Below are positions 27,215 through 35,178 of a stretch of DNA of 64,000 nt, piece after piece. Made by a program: the position numbers and the translations under genes. A model generated the notes under the pieces. The model saw only the letters and a list, made by a program, of their open reading frames with translations. It searched no databases and had not been told where the DNA came from. This DNA comes from an uncultured Alphaproteobacteria bacterium (GTDB lineage Bacteria > Pseudomonadota > Alphaproteobacteria > UBA7985): NCBI GenBank assembly GCA_905479265.1, contig CAJQLX010000033.1:1-64000 (forward strand), written 5' to 3'. Each line of letters opens with the position of its first letter. Position 1 is the stretch's first letter.

Positions 27215-28156
27215 ATGAAAAAGCTTCTAACCCTCGCAGCGGCAACCGTTGCTAGCCTTGGCCTTGCCGTCAACGCACAGGCTGAATATCCAACCGGTCC
27301 GGTACAGTTCATTGTTCCGTGGCCTCCCGGTGACTTTGAAGACATCCTGACGCGTATGATTGCGGCCAATATGCAAGAAGCGACGGGCATTCCAGCGTCT
27401 GTTGTCAACCGCCCAGGCGGTGGTGATGGCCCGTTCCCGGGTGCGCTGGAAGTTCTCGACGCGCCGGCGGATGGTTCGGTTGTTGGTTCCTTTGTTCTGG
27501 GTGTGCCCATCGTCGGGCCACGCATCGGCATTGGCATCGAAGAAGACAGCTTTGTGCCGGTTGGCATCTTCCTGACCTATCCCTTCGTTTTGGCCTCTGC
27601 GGGTGATTCTGGTTACAGCAACATGGCTGAACTGGCGGCGCATGCGCAGGACAATGACGTCGTTTTGGGGCACTTCGGCGCGGGTTTGACCCCGACCAAG
27701 GCAACCTTTGCAGCCGCGAAGTTGATGGACTTCGAATTCGCTGATGATTCCGCTTTTGATATGCTGGATTGTAACACGCTGTCCGCTGGTGATGCTGACG
27801 TGATCAACACCACACTGGCGCTGATTGAGCCATGCTTGGATACGATCAACGTGCTGGCGAACATTGGTGAGAACCCGATTGGGAAGCTCGATGGCGTTGA
27901 TACGCTGTCGGCGCAGTCTGGCATCAACAATCTGGAGCTTTGGAACGGCCTGTTCGTCACCAAAGGCACCCCACAGGAAGTCATCGACACGCTGGCCGAA
28001 GTTGGCAAAGCGACAATGATGTCCGACGAAGCCCAAGAGCTGATGGCTGCAACTGGCGCGGCTGTTTACTGGCAGGGCATGGAAGAGTCCATGGAGCGTA
28101 TCGCGATTGATACCGCTAAGGATCTGGAGCTCGCTGGCATCATTGCTGGTGAATAA
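27215..28156 (+). CDS. tctC: TctC-family (Bug) periplasmic solute-binding protein
   Basis: Periplasmic receptor for the TTT system, 313 residues. The signal peptide (MKKLLTLAAATVASLGLAVNAQA) is cleaved near residue 23, and GGAGG precedes the ATG by a good distance. The mature N-terminus has YPTGPVQFIVPWPPGDFED, the first ligand-binding loop of Bug proteins, though PPGD replaces the more usual PPGG. Two cysteines (DMLDCNTL and IEPCLDT) could form a periplasmic disulfide. It is last in the transporter group and followed by a terminator at 28179. Confidence 0.88.
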   Translation: MKKLLTLAAATVASLGLAVNAQAEYPTGPVQFIVPWPPGDFEDILTRMIAANMQEATGIPASVVNRPGGGDGPFPGALEVLDAPADGSVVGSFVLGVPIVGPRIGIGIEEDSFVPVGIFLTYPFVLASAGDSGYSNMAELAAHAQDNDVVLGHFGAGLTPTKATFAAAKLMDFEFADDSAFDMLDCNTLSAGDADVINTTLALIEPCLDTINVLANIGENPIGKLDGVDTLSAQSGINNLELWNGLFVTKGTPQEVIDTLAEVGKATMMSDEAQELMAATGAAVYWQGMEESMERIAIDTAKDLELAGIIAGE

Positions 28157-28178
28157 TCAGGGCGCCTGACCAAACGGT

Positions 28179-28207
28179 GCGGGGCTGTTCCAGCCCCGCG
28201 CTCATTT
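28179..28207 (+). terminator. Rho-independent terminator after tctC
   Basis: Stem GCGGGGCTG/CAGCCCCGC (28179-28199) followed by CTCATTTTA. The sequence just after the tctC stop, ATCAGGG then TGACCAAACGG (28167-28177), recurs after the glutamine-synthetase-like gene at 31576-31598. Confidence 0.75.
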
Positions 28208-28256
28208 TATTGAATTATTGGAGACGGACGGTCTCTGTACAGTGGACCCCAAGGCT

Positions 28257-28982
28257 ATGGATCGCATTCGACTGGGCATCTTGCAGGTCAATCACGACAA
28301 AAGCGACACCATCGGCGATCACTTCCCCGATGATGCGCACCGCTTCCGTGATCTGTTCGACGAGCAGGATCAGCGCTTTCGCTATCGGGTTTACATGACC
28401 ATTGCCGGGGAATTGCCGGCGGATATGGGCGAGCAGGATGCTTATCTGATCACGGGGTCGCCGCTGTCTGTGCTGGACGATCACGCTTTTCTGCCGCCCC
28501 TCTATGACTTTATTCGCGCCTGTCACGCGGCGCGCAAACCGCTGATCGGTGCATGTTTTGGCCATCAAGCCATAGCGGTTGCCCTGGGCGGGCGGGTTGA
28601 GCGGGCCGTATCGGGGTGGAATGTGGGCATCGATACGACGCGTTTTGAGGGCAAGCGGGGCTATATGCAGCCCGTGGATGACCTGAATTTCTATGCTTTC
28701 CACGAAGATCAAGTGACGGTGCTGCCGGAAGGCGCGGAGCGGATTGGTGTGTCGGAGAACTGCGAAAACGCCGCGTTTGTGATCGGCGACCACATCCTGA
28801 CCACGCAGATGCACCCAGAATTTAACGCGCCGTTTATGCAAGCGGTGCTGGACGAGTGTACTGATTTATTGGGCGAACAGGTTTTTGGCGCTGCCAAGGA
28901 GTCGCTGGACCGGCCCAACGACGGACCACGGTTCGCGCAGTGGATGACACAATTTTTGACCAAGGGGGTAGGAGCGCCATGA
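28257..28982 (+). CDS. Class I glutamine amidotransferase-like protein (possible gamma-glutamyl hydrolase)
   Basis: A stand-alone triad amidotransferase/hydrolase of about 241 residues: nucleophile Cys100 in GACFGHQ, with His186 and Glu188 in QMHPEFN. ATG at 28257 is chosen for the conserved MDRIRLGILQ start; TTG at 28218 would add 13 residues and has GGAG only inside the reading frame. No synthetase domain is attached. Such proteins include free GMP-synthase-like hydrolases and enzymes that remove gamma-glutamyl groups. Its ATGA overlap with the P450 and nearness to the gamma-glutamylating ligase favour deglutamylation of an amide intermediate; this is inference. Confidence 0.83.
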   Translation: MDRIRLGILQVNHDKSDTIGDHFPDDAHRFRDLFDEQDQRFRYRVYMTIAGELPADMGEQDAYLITGSPLSVLDDHAFLPPLYDFIRACHAARKPLIGACFGHQAIAVALGGRVERAVSGWNVGIDTTRFEGKRGYMQPVDDLNFYAFHEDQVTVLPEGAERIGVSENCENAAFVIGDHILTTQMHPEFNAPFMQAVLDECTDLLGEQVFGAAKESLDRPNDGPRFAQWMTQFLTKGVGAP

Positions 28983-30250
28983 CGGAGGCTCATCAGGCGA
29001 TTGACGCCGCAGCACACGACGATGGTCACCTCGACCTGAGCGACCATGACAGTTTTACCGGCGGTGTACCGCACCGGACCTTTGAACGACTGCGCGCCGA
29101 AGATGCCGTGCACTGGACGCCGGAATGCGACGGGGGACGGGGTTTTTGGTCCGTCACGGGGCACAAGGACATCATGACGGCCAACGGCAACAACGCGGTC
29201 TTCAGCAGTGGGCAGGGCATTCGGATTGAAGACCAGAGCCACGAAGAATATATGGCGCGGCGGACATTTCAGGAAACCGACCCGCCGGAGCACCGCCTGA
29301 CCCGTCGTTTCCTCAACCCCGCATTCTCTCGTCCAGCGATCATGCGCTATGAGGAGCTGGTGCGCGGATTGGCGTCGGAGATCGCAGCAGAAGCCTTTGC
29401 CCGCGACGAGTTTGACGCCGTTGAAGCCCTGGCCAAGAAACTGCCCATGATGATGCTGGGGCGGATTTTGGGTGTGCCGGACGCTGACCTGCCGTTTCTG
29501 GTGGAAAAAGGCGACGCGCTGATCGGCAACACGGACCCAGACTTTACCGATACGATTGTTGATAAGGTCGATACGGAAGCTTATCGGTTCATGCCGTTTC
29601 GCAGCCCGGCGGGTGTCGAGTTGTACGACTATGCCCAAGGGGTCATGGACGGCAAGAAAGACGTAGATCCAGAGGGCATACTGGCCCGCGTGCTGGGCGC
29701 GAATGACGAGCAAGGGGTGATGGAGGCGCAGGATTTCAAAAACTTCTTCTGCCTGCTGGTCGCCGCCGGGAACGACACCACGCGCTACTCGATCGCTATG
29801 GCGCTGTATCAGCTGACACAGAACCCGAACCTGCTGGCGCAGCTGAAAACCGGGACTGTTTGGAATACGGCACCCGATGAGTTCATCCGCTTGGCTTCGC
29901 CCACCATGCATTTTCGCCGGACAGCGACCGAAGAGACAACACTGGGCGGGAAGCGCATTGCCAAGGGTGACAAGGTGATTTTGTGGTTCGTCTCAGGCAA
30001 CCGAGACAAGGCGGTCTTTGACGACCCGCATGGGGTCAATCTGGCGCGCGATCCGAACCCGCATCTGGCCTTTGGTCAGGGGGGCGTGCATCTGTGCCTG
30101 GGGATGTGGTTGGCGCGGCTGGAAGTTCGGGTAATCCTCGAAGAAATCGCGGCGCGTGTCTCTGGCATGGAGGCGCTGGGCCAACCGAGCTGGACGCGGT
30201 CAAACTTCATTTGCGGGGTTAAAAGCCTGCCTGTGCGCATTCGGCGCTGA
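28979..30250 (+). CDS. Cytochrome P450
   Basis: Soluble bacterial cytochrome P450, 423 residues from the ATG at 28979, which overlaps the preceding stop and has GGGGGTAGGAG upstream. I-helix oxygen-binding motif AGNDTT (263-268), ExxR as EFIR (301-304), and haem loop FGQGGVHLCLG with ligand Cys373. The haem loop has the 11-residue form seen in the CYP125/CYP142 and related groups. DPPEHRLTRRFLNPAFS is the usual C-helix region. No ferredoxin or reductase gene is adjacent, so electron partners are encoded elsewhere. Probable role: hydroxylation or dealkylation of a gamma-glutamylated amine. Confidence 0.92.
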   Translation: MTEAHQAIDAAAHDDGHLDLSDHDSFTGGVPHRTFERLRAEDAVHWTPECDGGRGFWSVTGHKDIMTANGNNAVFSSGQGIRIEDQSHEEYMARRTFQETDPPEHRLTRRFLNPAFSRPAIMRYEELVRGLASEIAAEAFARDEFDAVEALAKKLPMMMLGRILGVPDADLPFLVEKGDALIGNTDPDFTDTIVDKVDTEAYRFMPFRSPAGVELYDYAQGVMDGKKDVDPEGILARVLGANDEQGVMEAQDFKNFFCLLVAAGNDTTRYSIAMALYQLTQNPNLLAQLKTGTVWNTAPDEFIRLASPTMHFRRTATEETTLGGKRIAKGDKVILWFVSGNRDKAVFDDPHGVNLARDPNPHLAFGQGGVHLCLGMWLARLEVRVILEEIAARVSGMEALGQPSWTRSNFICGVKSLPVRIRR

Positions 30251-30301
30251 ACCTAGTCTACCTTTATCTAACCTTTAGCCATTCGTGGGACGATCAGAGC
30301 C

Positions 30302-31576
30302 ATGACCATCAATCGAACACGCGCACTCTTCTGTGATCTGCTGAACCTGCCACGGGGTAAATACGTGGCCCCGCATGTTGTTGCCAATGGGGGGCATGTG
30401 GGTTTTGCACGCGCCGCGATGGCGGTGTCCTATGACCGCGACTTGCTGCAAATGCCGGGGACCGGTGTGTTTGAAGGGGTACCGGATATGGATTTGGTGC
30501 CGGATGCGGAGCGTCGCTTGGGTTGGCAAGAGGGGGTGGAGATCGCGCTGGGGGATCTGCATGCGCGCGGTGAGCCCTTTGGCTTGTGCGCGCGCGGGGC
30601 TTTGCGGCGGACGGTGGCGCAATGGCAGGAACGGGGGCTGACGCCCAAGATCGGGATTGAGCTGGAAGCCTATGTGTTCGAGCGCGGCGAAGATGGCACG
30701 TATCGACCCTATGGCACGCCGGGGGCTTTTGTTTACGGCACGGGGCCGCAGAATGATCCGGCGGGTTTGATGGACGCCATTTGGACCCAAGCCTACGCGT
30801 GCGACATTCCGATTGAGTCGATGAACGGTGAATACGACAACGGTCAGTTTGAGCTGACGCTGTGCTTTGGCGATGCGATCAAAGCCTGTGACGACGCGTT
30901 TTTGCTGCGGGTTCTGGCGCGGGAAATCGCAGCGCAAAAGGGTTTGATCCTGACATTCTTGCCTAAGCCGATTCCGGAGCGCGGGGGATCGGGTGTGCAT
31001 GTCAACTTCAGCTTTGCGGACAAAAAAGGGGATAATGCCATTGCGCCAACAGGTGCGCTGTCAGATGTGGCCAAGGGCTGTGTCGCGGGCTTGCTGCACC
31101 ACCATGAGGCGCTGGCCGGCGTGCTGGCGGCGAATGTGAACTCCTATGACCGTCTGACCCCGGCATCGATGGCGGGCTATTGGTGCAACTGGGCGGATGA
31201 TCACCGCATGACCACGGTTCGGACAACGGTGGCTTCCCCGAAATCGGCCCGCTTGGAGCATCGCATGGCGGATGGCTCGGCGAACCCGTATCTGGCGGTG
31301 CACGCGGTCCTGCAGGCGGCGATGTTGGGGGTGGAGCAGGGCTATGAGTGTCCGGCAGAAGAAGACCTCGACTGCATTGAAAACGTGCGGGCAACGCGGC
31401 ATGTACCAACCTCATTGAAAAGGGCGGTGGATGCCTTGGACAAAGACAGCGCGCTGCGCGAGGCTTTGGGGGCGTTGCTGGTCGATGGTTTGGTGTTCCT
31501 AAAGCGGGACGAGGCGAAGCGGCTGGAAAGCTCAAGTGTGGATGAAGTGCGGGACTTTTACTTGCCCTTCGTTTGA
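30302..31576 (+). CDS. Glutamine synthetase-family ligase (gamma-glutamylamide synthetase type)
   Basis: ATP-dependent ligase of the glutamine synthetase superfamily, 424 residues, shorter than GlnA (about 470) and lacking the adenylylation-site tyrosine region. Metal-binding Glu120 and Glu122 are in KIGIELEAYVF; the GEYDNGQFELTL and GGSGVHVNFSF segments give further metal and ATP ligands, and RLEHRMADGSANPYL carries the catalytic arginine. It resembles PuuA-type enzymes that join glutamate to amines, not ammonia. With the P450 and amidotransferase upstream, the gene trio matches a glutamylation, oxidation, deglutamylation route for an amine. Confidence 0.87.
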   Translation: MTINRTRALFCDLLNLPRGKYVAPHVVANGGHVGFARAAMAVSYDRDLLQMPGTGVFEGVPDMDLVPDAERRLGWQEGVEIALGDLHARGEPFGLCARGALRRTVAQWQERGLTPKIGIELEAYVFERGEDGTYRPYGTPGAFVYGTGPQNDPAGLMDAIWTQAYACDIPIESMNGEYDNGQFELTLCFGDAIKACDDAFLLRVLAREIAAQKGLILTFLPKPIPERGGSGVHVNFSFADKKGDNAIAPTGALSDVAKGCVAGLLHHHEALAGVLAANVNSYDRLTPASMAGYWCNWADDHRMTTVRTTVASPKSARLEHRMADGSANPYLAVHAVLQAAMLGVEQGYECPAEEDLDCIENVRATRHVPTSLKRAVDALDKDSALREALGALLVDGLVFLKRDEAKRLESSSVDEVRDFYLPFV

Positions 31577-31896
31577 TCAGGGAGTCTTGACCAAACGGAA
31601 CCTTGTGGGGGCCAAATGCCCCCCACAAGGTGCTCTGTTCCTCGACGCTGCGCGTCGTGCCCCGCTGGCGCGGGGGAACAGCCCGGTTCGTCGTTGTTTG
31701 ATTTTTGGCTTCACGCGGGGAGGACGGCGGCTTTGCCGCCGGTCGGCTGGCGCCTCCGGTCCTGTGGTGGGCGGGGTTTCCATCCGTTGAGGCCGCAGGG
31801 ATAGGTTTTGGGGTTTTTACCGCTGCCAAGTTCAGGCACAACGGGCTTGAGACCACCGACCCCCAGCCTTCAACCACCGACAAAGAGCCTGACCCC
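31577..31896. other. 320-base structured intergenic region without a gene
   Basis: Contains ATCAGGG and TGACCAAACGG after the stop codon, a long hairpin ACCTTGTGGGG/CCCCACAAGGT (31600-31631) without a T-tract, a three-way-junction-like fold (outer stem TGTTC/GAACA 31636-31680 enclosing CGACGC/GCGTCG and CCCCGC/GCGGGG), and the inverted core of the dispersed element (31723-31758). Open frames here translate the repeat and are not credible. A structured 3' untranslated region or small RNA is possible. Confidence 0.55.
31723..31758 (-). repeat. Dispersed intergenic element, core of copy C (inverted)
   Basis: On the minus strand these 36 bases match the cores at 11098-11133 and 15866-15901. The stem reads GGCGGC/GCCGCC with loop AAA in place of GGCGAC/GTCGCC with loop AGG, a paired A-to-G and T-to-C change that keeps the stem. 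The flanks have diverged more than between copies A and B. Confidence 0.75.
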
Positions 31897-32337
31897 ATGT
31901 TGAACGTCTATCTTTCCGGCGAAATCCACACCAATTGGCGCGACGCCATCATCGAGCAGTGCGCCGGCCTTGGCATCGATTTCTCCGGTCCCGTGACCGA
32001 CCACGCGCTGTCCGATGACTGTGGCCCCATGATCACCGGGCCGGAAGCGGACAAGTTCTGGCACGATCAGCGCAGCGCCAAGCTCAACGCCATCCGCATC
32101 CGCAAGGGCATCGAGGATTGTGATGTCATCGTGGTGTGCTTTGGTGAGAAATATCGGCAGTGGAACGCCGCCTTTGACGCCGGCTACGCAGCGGCGCTGG
32201 GCAAGTCGATCATCGTCATGCACGGGGCGGATCACCAGCACGCGCTCAAGGAAGTCGACGCGGCAGCCATGGTCGTCACCGAAACGCCCGAGCAGGTGGC
32301 CAAGGCGTTACGCTATGTCGTCAACGGGGCGCTCTAG
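31897..32337 (+). CDS. YtoQ-family protein
   Basis: A 146-residue conserved protein of the YtoQ family, whose biochemical role is not established. ATG at 31897 begins the conserved MLNVYLSGEIHTNWR. Conserved polar segments DFSGPVTDHALSDDCG, RSAKLNAIRIRKGIEDCDVIVVCFGEKYRQWNAAFDAGYA resemble the nucleoside 2-deoxyribosyltransferase-like fold (SGxI start, aspartate-rich middle, WN..FDAGYA). No signal peptide or membrane segment. It stands alone, convergent with the metallo-hydrolase on the minus strand. Confidence 0.82.
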   Translation: MLNVYLSGEIHTNWRDAIIEQCAGLGIDFSGPVTDHALSDDCGPMITGPEADKFWHDQRSAKLNAIRIRKGIEDCDVIVVCFGEKYRQWNAAFDAGYAAALGKSIIVMHGADHQHALKEVDAAAMVVTETPEQVAKALRYVVNGAL

Positions 32338-32351
32338 CGGTCTGCGAGACT

Positions 32352-33212
32352 CTAGAACGGAATTTCCATCAAGTCGCGGCCAACGGTGATCTTGCCATCA
32401 AAGGTGGTTCCGACCGCTTGTTCGAAGTCCTCGGCCGTGGTGCCTCGATCGCCAATGTCCGGCACGTAGTGATTGAGCACCAGATGCTGGGTCGCGGCTT
32501 GGGTGGCGATCCGGCCAACGTCTTCACAGGCGGTGTGGGAGGCTTCGAAGTGATCCCACAGCGTCGGCTTCACCGGCTTCATGTATTCGCAGATTTTCTT
32601 TGCGCCGGGGACGAACATGGCTTCGTGCACCAGAATGGTGGCGTCCTTGGCAAAGTCGGCCAGTGGCGGGAAGTACGTGGTGTCCGCGCCGAAAACCACC
32701 GTCCCGGCGGCGGTCTCGAACTTGAAGGCGTAGCAGTGGTGCACAGGCGGGTGGATCACGCGGAGACAGGAGACTTTGACGCGTTCGTCTTCGTAAACCG
32801 CGCCTTCGCTGATTTCTTCCCACGTGACGATCTCACGCAAGTCGGTTGCGCCCTCGTCCTTGACCCGAATGTTGATGTCGAAGGACTGACTGAGCAGGAA
32901 GTGCTCCATCAGATTTGCCACGCCCGGCGCGCCGTAAATCTTCATCTCTGACATGGGGCCGGAGGTCCATCCGGTCTGGATAAAGCCGCCCAGTTCGAGG
33001 TTATGGTCAGAATGATTGTGGGTCAGGAAGATCCGGTCGATGTCATAGGGCAAGAAGCCGGCGTTGCATACTTGGCGGGTCACACCCAAGCCGGCGTCGA
33101 TCAGGTAAGGCTTGCCCTCAACCACCAGCAGGTTGGACGTGGGCCACGCCGTGCCTTTGCCGATGCGGGGGCCGCCTTTGGTGCCCAGTAAAATCAAACG
33201 GTTGTCGCTCAT
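32352..33212 (-). CDS. Metallo-beta-lactamase-fold hydrolase
   Basis: A 286-residue zinc hydrolase of the RNase Z/phosphodiesterase-like branch. The metal motif THNHSDH gives His65, His67, Asp69 and His70; GADTTYFPPL supplies the bridging Asp and HTACEDVGRIA the late ligand His region. The start ATG at 33212 (MSDNRLILLG) is preferred over GTG at 33242, with AGGA upstream. Only 35 bases separate it from pobA on the same strand, so the two are probably co-transcribed; a lactone or ester intermediate of aromatic breakdown is a possible substrate, but the chemistry is not readable. Confidence 0.83.
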   Translation of the reverse strand: MSDNRLILLGTKGGPRIGKGTAWPTSNLLVVEGKPYLIDAGLGVTRQVCNAGFLPYDIDRIFLTHNHSDHNLELGGFIQTGWTSGPMSEMKIYGAPGVANLMEHFLLSQSFDINIRVKDEGATDLREIVTWEEISEGAVYEDERVKVSCLRVIHPPVHHCYAFKFETAAGTVVFGADTTYFPPLADFAKDATILVHEAMFVPGAKKICEYMKPVKPTLWDHFEASHTACEDVGRIATQAATQHLVLNHYVPDIGDRGTTAEDFEQAVGTTFDGKITVGRDLMEIPF

Positions 33213-33247
33213 ACTCAAAATTCCTGTCCGTTCTGTTGTCACACGGC

Positions 33248-34429
33248 TTAAAACGGCAAGCCGACGTAGTTTTCAGCAATGGTTGACTGGCCCGCCTCAG
33301 AGCTGCGGATGTAGTCAAACTCCGCCCTTTGCATACGCTTTTCGAAGCCTGAATGCTCGGGAAATTGGTGCATCATTGTGGTGAGATACCAGCTAAACCG
33401 CTCAATTTTCCAAACCCGGGCGAGGGCATCAAGGGAATAGCCCTCAAGCGCTGCATCGCTACCGCTGCTTTTCCAATGCGCGATGGCCCGAGACAGGCGG
33501 CGCACGTCGGCAAAGGCGAGGTTCAACCCCTTGGCACCGGTGGGCGGGACGATGTGCGCGCTGTCCCCGGCGAGGAACAGTCGGCCAAAGCGCATGGGCT
33601 CGGACACGTAGGACCGAAGCGGCGCGATGGATTTCTCAATGGGTTCGCCCGTTTTGACTTGCTGCCCCAACGTGCCAAGGCGGTGGGTAAAGGCCTGCCA
33701 AAACCGTTCGGTGCTCCAGTCGTCCACAGTCTCGCCCGGTGCCGATTGCACGTAGTAGCGGCTGCGCGTTTCCGATCGCATGGAGGCCAGCGCGAAGCCA
33801 TCTTCGTGGTTGGCGTAGATGACGTTGTGCGCGACGGGCGGTTGATCGACCAGAATGCCGAGCCAGCCAAAGGGATAGGTGCGTTCAAACGCTCGGCGTC
33901 GTTCCGCCGGGATCGCCTGTCGGCTGACGCCGTGGAAGCCGTCGCAGCCGCCGATGATCTCAGCGGTTAGGGTCACAGCCTCGCCCGAGGGGGCGGTGAA
34001 GTGGACCTTCGGCGCGTCACTGTCTACGTCGCTGATTGCAGCGTCTGGACAGTCCCAGAAAATCTGCTGACCGCGCGCTTCACAGGCTTCGACCAAGTCC
34101 TTGGTGATTTCGGTTTGGCCATAAACGATGACGTTGTGGCCCGTTATGGCTTTAACGGGAATTTCGAAGGACTCACCGTCGAACGACAGGATGACGCCGT
34201 CATGGGGAATACATTCCGCATGCAGGCGTTCGGCGCAGCCGGCTTCTTCCATGCCCTCAACCGTGCCGCGTTCCAAAATTCCGGCGCGGATCCGCTCCAG
34301 CACGCGTTGTTTCGACGTGCGCTCGACGATGACGCTGGCAATCCCCGACTGGTGCAACAACTGGCTTAGCAAAAGTCCCGCAGGGCCAGCGCCAATGATC
34401 GCAACCGTTGTTTTGAGTTCTCGGGACAT
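33248..34429 (-). CDS. pobA: 4-hydroxybenzoate 3-monooxygenase
   Basis: FAD-dependent class A hydroxylase converting 4-hydroxybenzoate to protocatechuate with NADPH and oxygen. The FAD motif GAGPAG is at 13-18; RAGILERGTVEGMEEAGC and the DG motif GCDGFHGVSR are those of PobA, and GDSAHIVPPTGAKGLNLA binds the flavin diphosphate. The 393-residue length is exact for the family. Two TGACATGTT direct repeats lie upstream and may be regulatory. No protocatechuate ring-cleavage genes are in this window. Confidence 0.95.
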   Translation of the reverse strand: MSRELKTTVAIIGAGPAGLLLSQLLHQSGIASVIVERTSKQRVLERIRAGILERGTVEGMEEAGCAERLHAECIPHDGVILSFDGESFEIPVKAITGHNVIVYGQTEITKDLVEACEARGQQIFWDCPDAAISDVDSDAPKVHFTAPSGEAVTLTAEIIGGCDGFHGVSRQAIPAERRRAFERTYPFGWLGILVDQPPVAHNVIYANHEDGFALASMRSETRSRYYVQSAPGETVDDWSTERFWQAFTHRLGTLGQQVKTGEPIEKSIAPLRSYVSEPMRFGRLFLAGDSAHIVPPTGAKGLNLAFADVRRLSRAIAHWKSSGSDAALEGYSLDALARVWKIERFSWYLTTMMHQFPEHSGFEKRMQRAEFDYIRSSEAGQSTIAENYVGLPF

Positions 34430-34457
34430 AGTCGGCTGCTTTCCAGCTTGAGGTCGG

Positions 34458-34482
34458 TGACATGTTACGCTTGTGACATGTT
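34458..34482. promoter_or_regulatory. Direct repeats TGACATGTT upstream of pobA
   Basis: Two identical 9-base words at 34458-34466 and 34474-34482, 16 bases apart, in the 110-base gap between divergent pobA and the SGNH esterase gene. They are candidate regulator half-sites. The palindrome at 16855 contains the same TGACATGT word. Confidence 0.4.
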
Positions 34483-34539
34483 TGTATGATATTTTCCCCG
34501 TCAGTGTAAGGTAAAAGCACTGAAGAGAAGGTTAGATTA

Positions 34540-35178
34540 GTGCGAATATTGGTATACGGCGACTCAAACTCTTGGGGTTATCTGGACGATGGGCTGGAGC
34601 AACGCTTTGCGGATCGCTGGCCTGTCGTGATGGCGCGTGAAGCGGAGGGCTTGGGGGCTGTCCTGATCGAAGAATGCTTGTCAGGCCGCACCACGAATTT
34701 GCGCGACCCGGAAATGGGAGATCATGTTGATGGGGCCGCGCCGCTGATGGCGATTTTGCGCTCGCACACGCCTTTGGACCTGGTGCTCATCATGCTCGGC
34801 ACCAACGATTTGAAAGCGCAGTTTGACCGTTCGGCGGATGACATTGTGGCGGGCTTGGCGGGGCTGTCTGACGGTGTCAGCGCGAGTGAGCTTTGGGACG
34901 GTCCGGTTGGGGCGCGGCTGGGGTTTATTGCGCCGCCAGCCTTGGGACCACGGGCCGATGATCCAGCGTGGGAATGGGCGGATGAGTGGCGGGGCGGACG
35001 CGCCAAGTCGCTGGCGCTGACGGCCAAGGTGGAAGCCCTATGCCGTACGCGCGGGCACCTGTTCTTTGATGGAAACAAGGGCGCTGTGTCCTCCGACCGG
35101 GATCCGATCCATTGGGATCAGCCGACGCATGTCCGCATGGGATCGGCAGTTGCGGCGTGGCTGGCTACAGTCCTGTGA
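34540..35178 (+). CDS. SGNH/GDSL-family esterase
   Basis: A 212-residue serine hydrolase starting at GTG 34540. Catalytic blocks are clear: GDSNSWG (block I, nucleophile Ser), LSGRTT, GTNDLK (block III, Asn) and DPIHWDQ (block V, Asp and His). No signal peptide, so cytoplasmic. The GDSNSWGY...ECLSGRTT pattern fits the arylesterase/acyl-hydrolase branch. Its 3' end overlaps the convergent alpha/beta hydrolase gene by 14 bases. Confidence 0.87.
   Translation: MRILVYGDSNSWGYLDDGLEQRFADRWPVVMAREAEGLGAVLIEECLSGRTTNLRDPEMGDHVDGAAPLMAILRSHTPLDLVLIMLGTNDLKAQFDRSADDIVAGLAGLSDGVSASELWDGPVGARLGFIAPPALGPRADDPAWEWADEWRGGRAKSLALTAKVEALCRTRGHLFFDGNKGAVSSDRDPIHWDQPTHVRMGSAVAAWLATVL

Noticed and set aside
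28709-29911. 400-codon open frame on the minus strand opposite the P450 gene
   Set aside because: Shadow of a GC-rich gene: no ribosome-binding site, low-complexity Arg/His/Gln-rich translation, and the plus strand holds a clear P450. The same holds for long antisense frames at 2178-3116, 11261-12445, 14799-15830 and 61387-62424.
31636-31680. Cloverleaf-like fold considered as a tRNA
   Set aside because: Only two inner arms, no T-loop or CCA-like end and no recognisable anticodon stem; better described as a three-way-junction structure.
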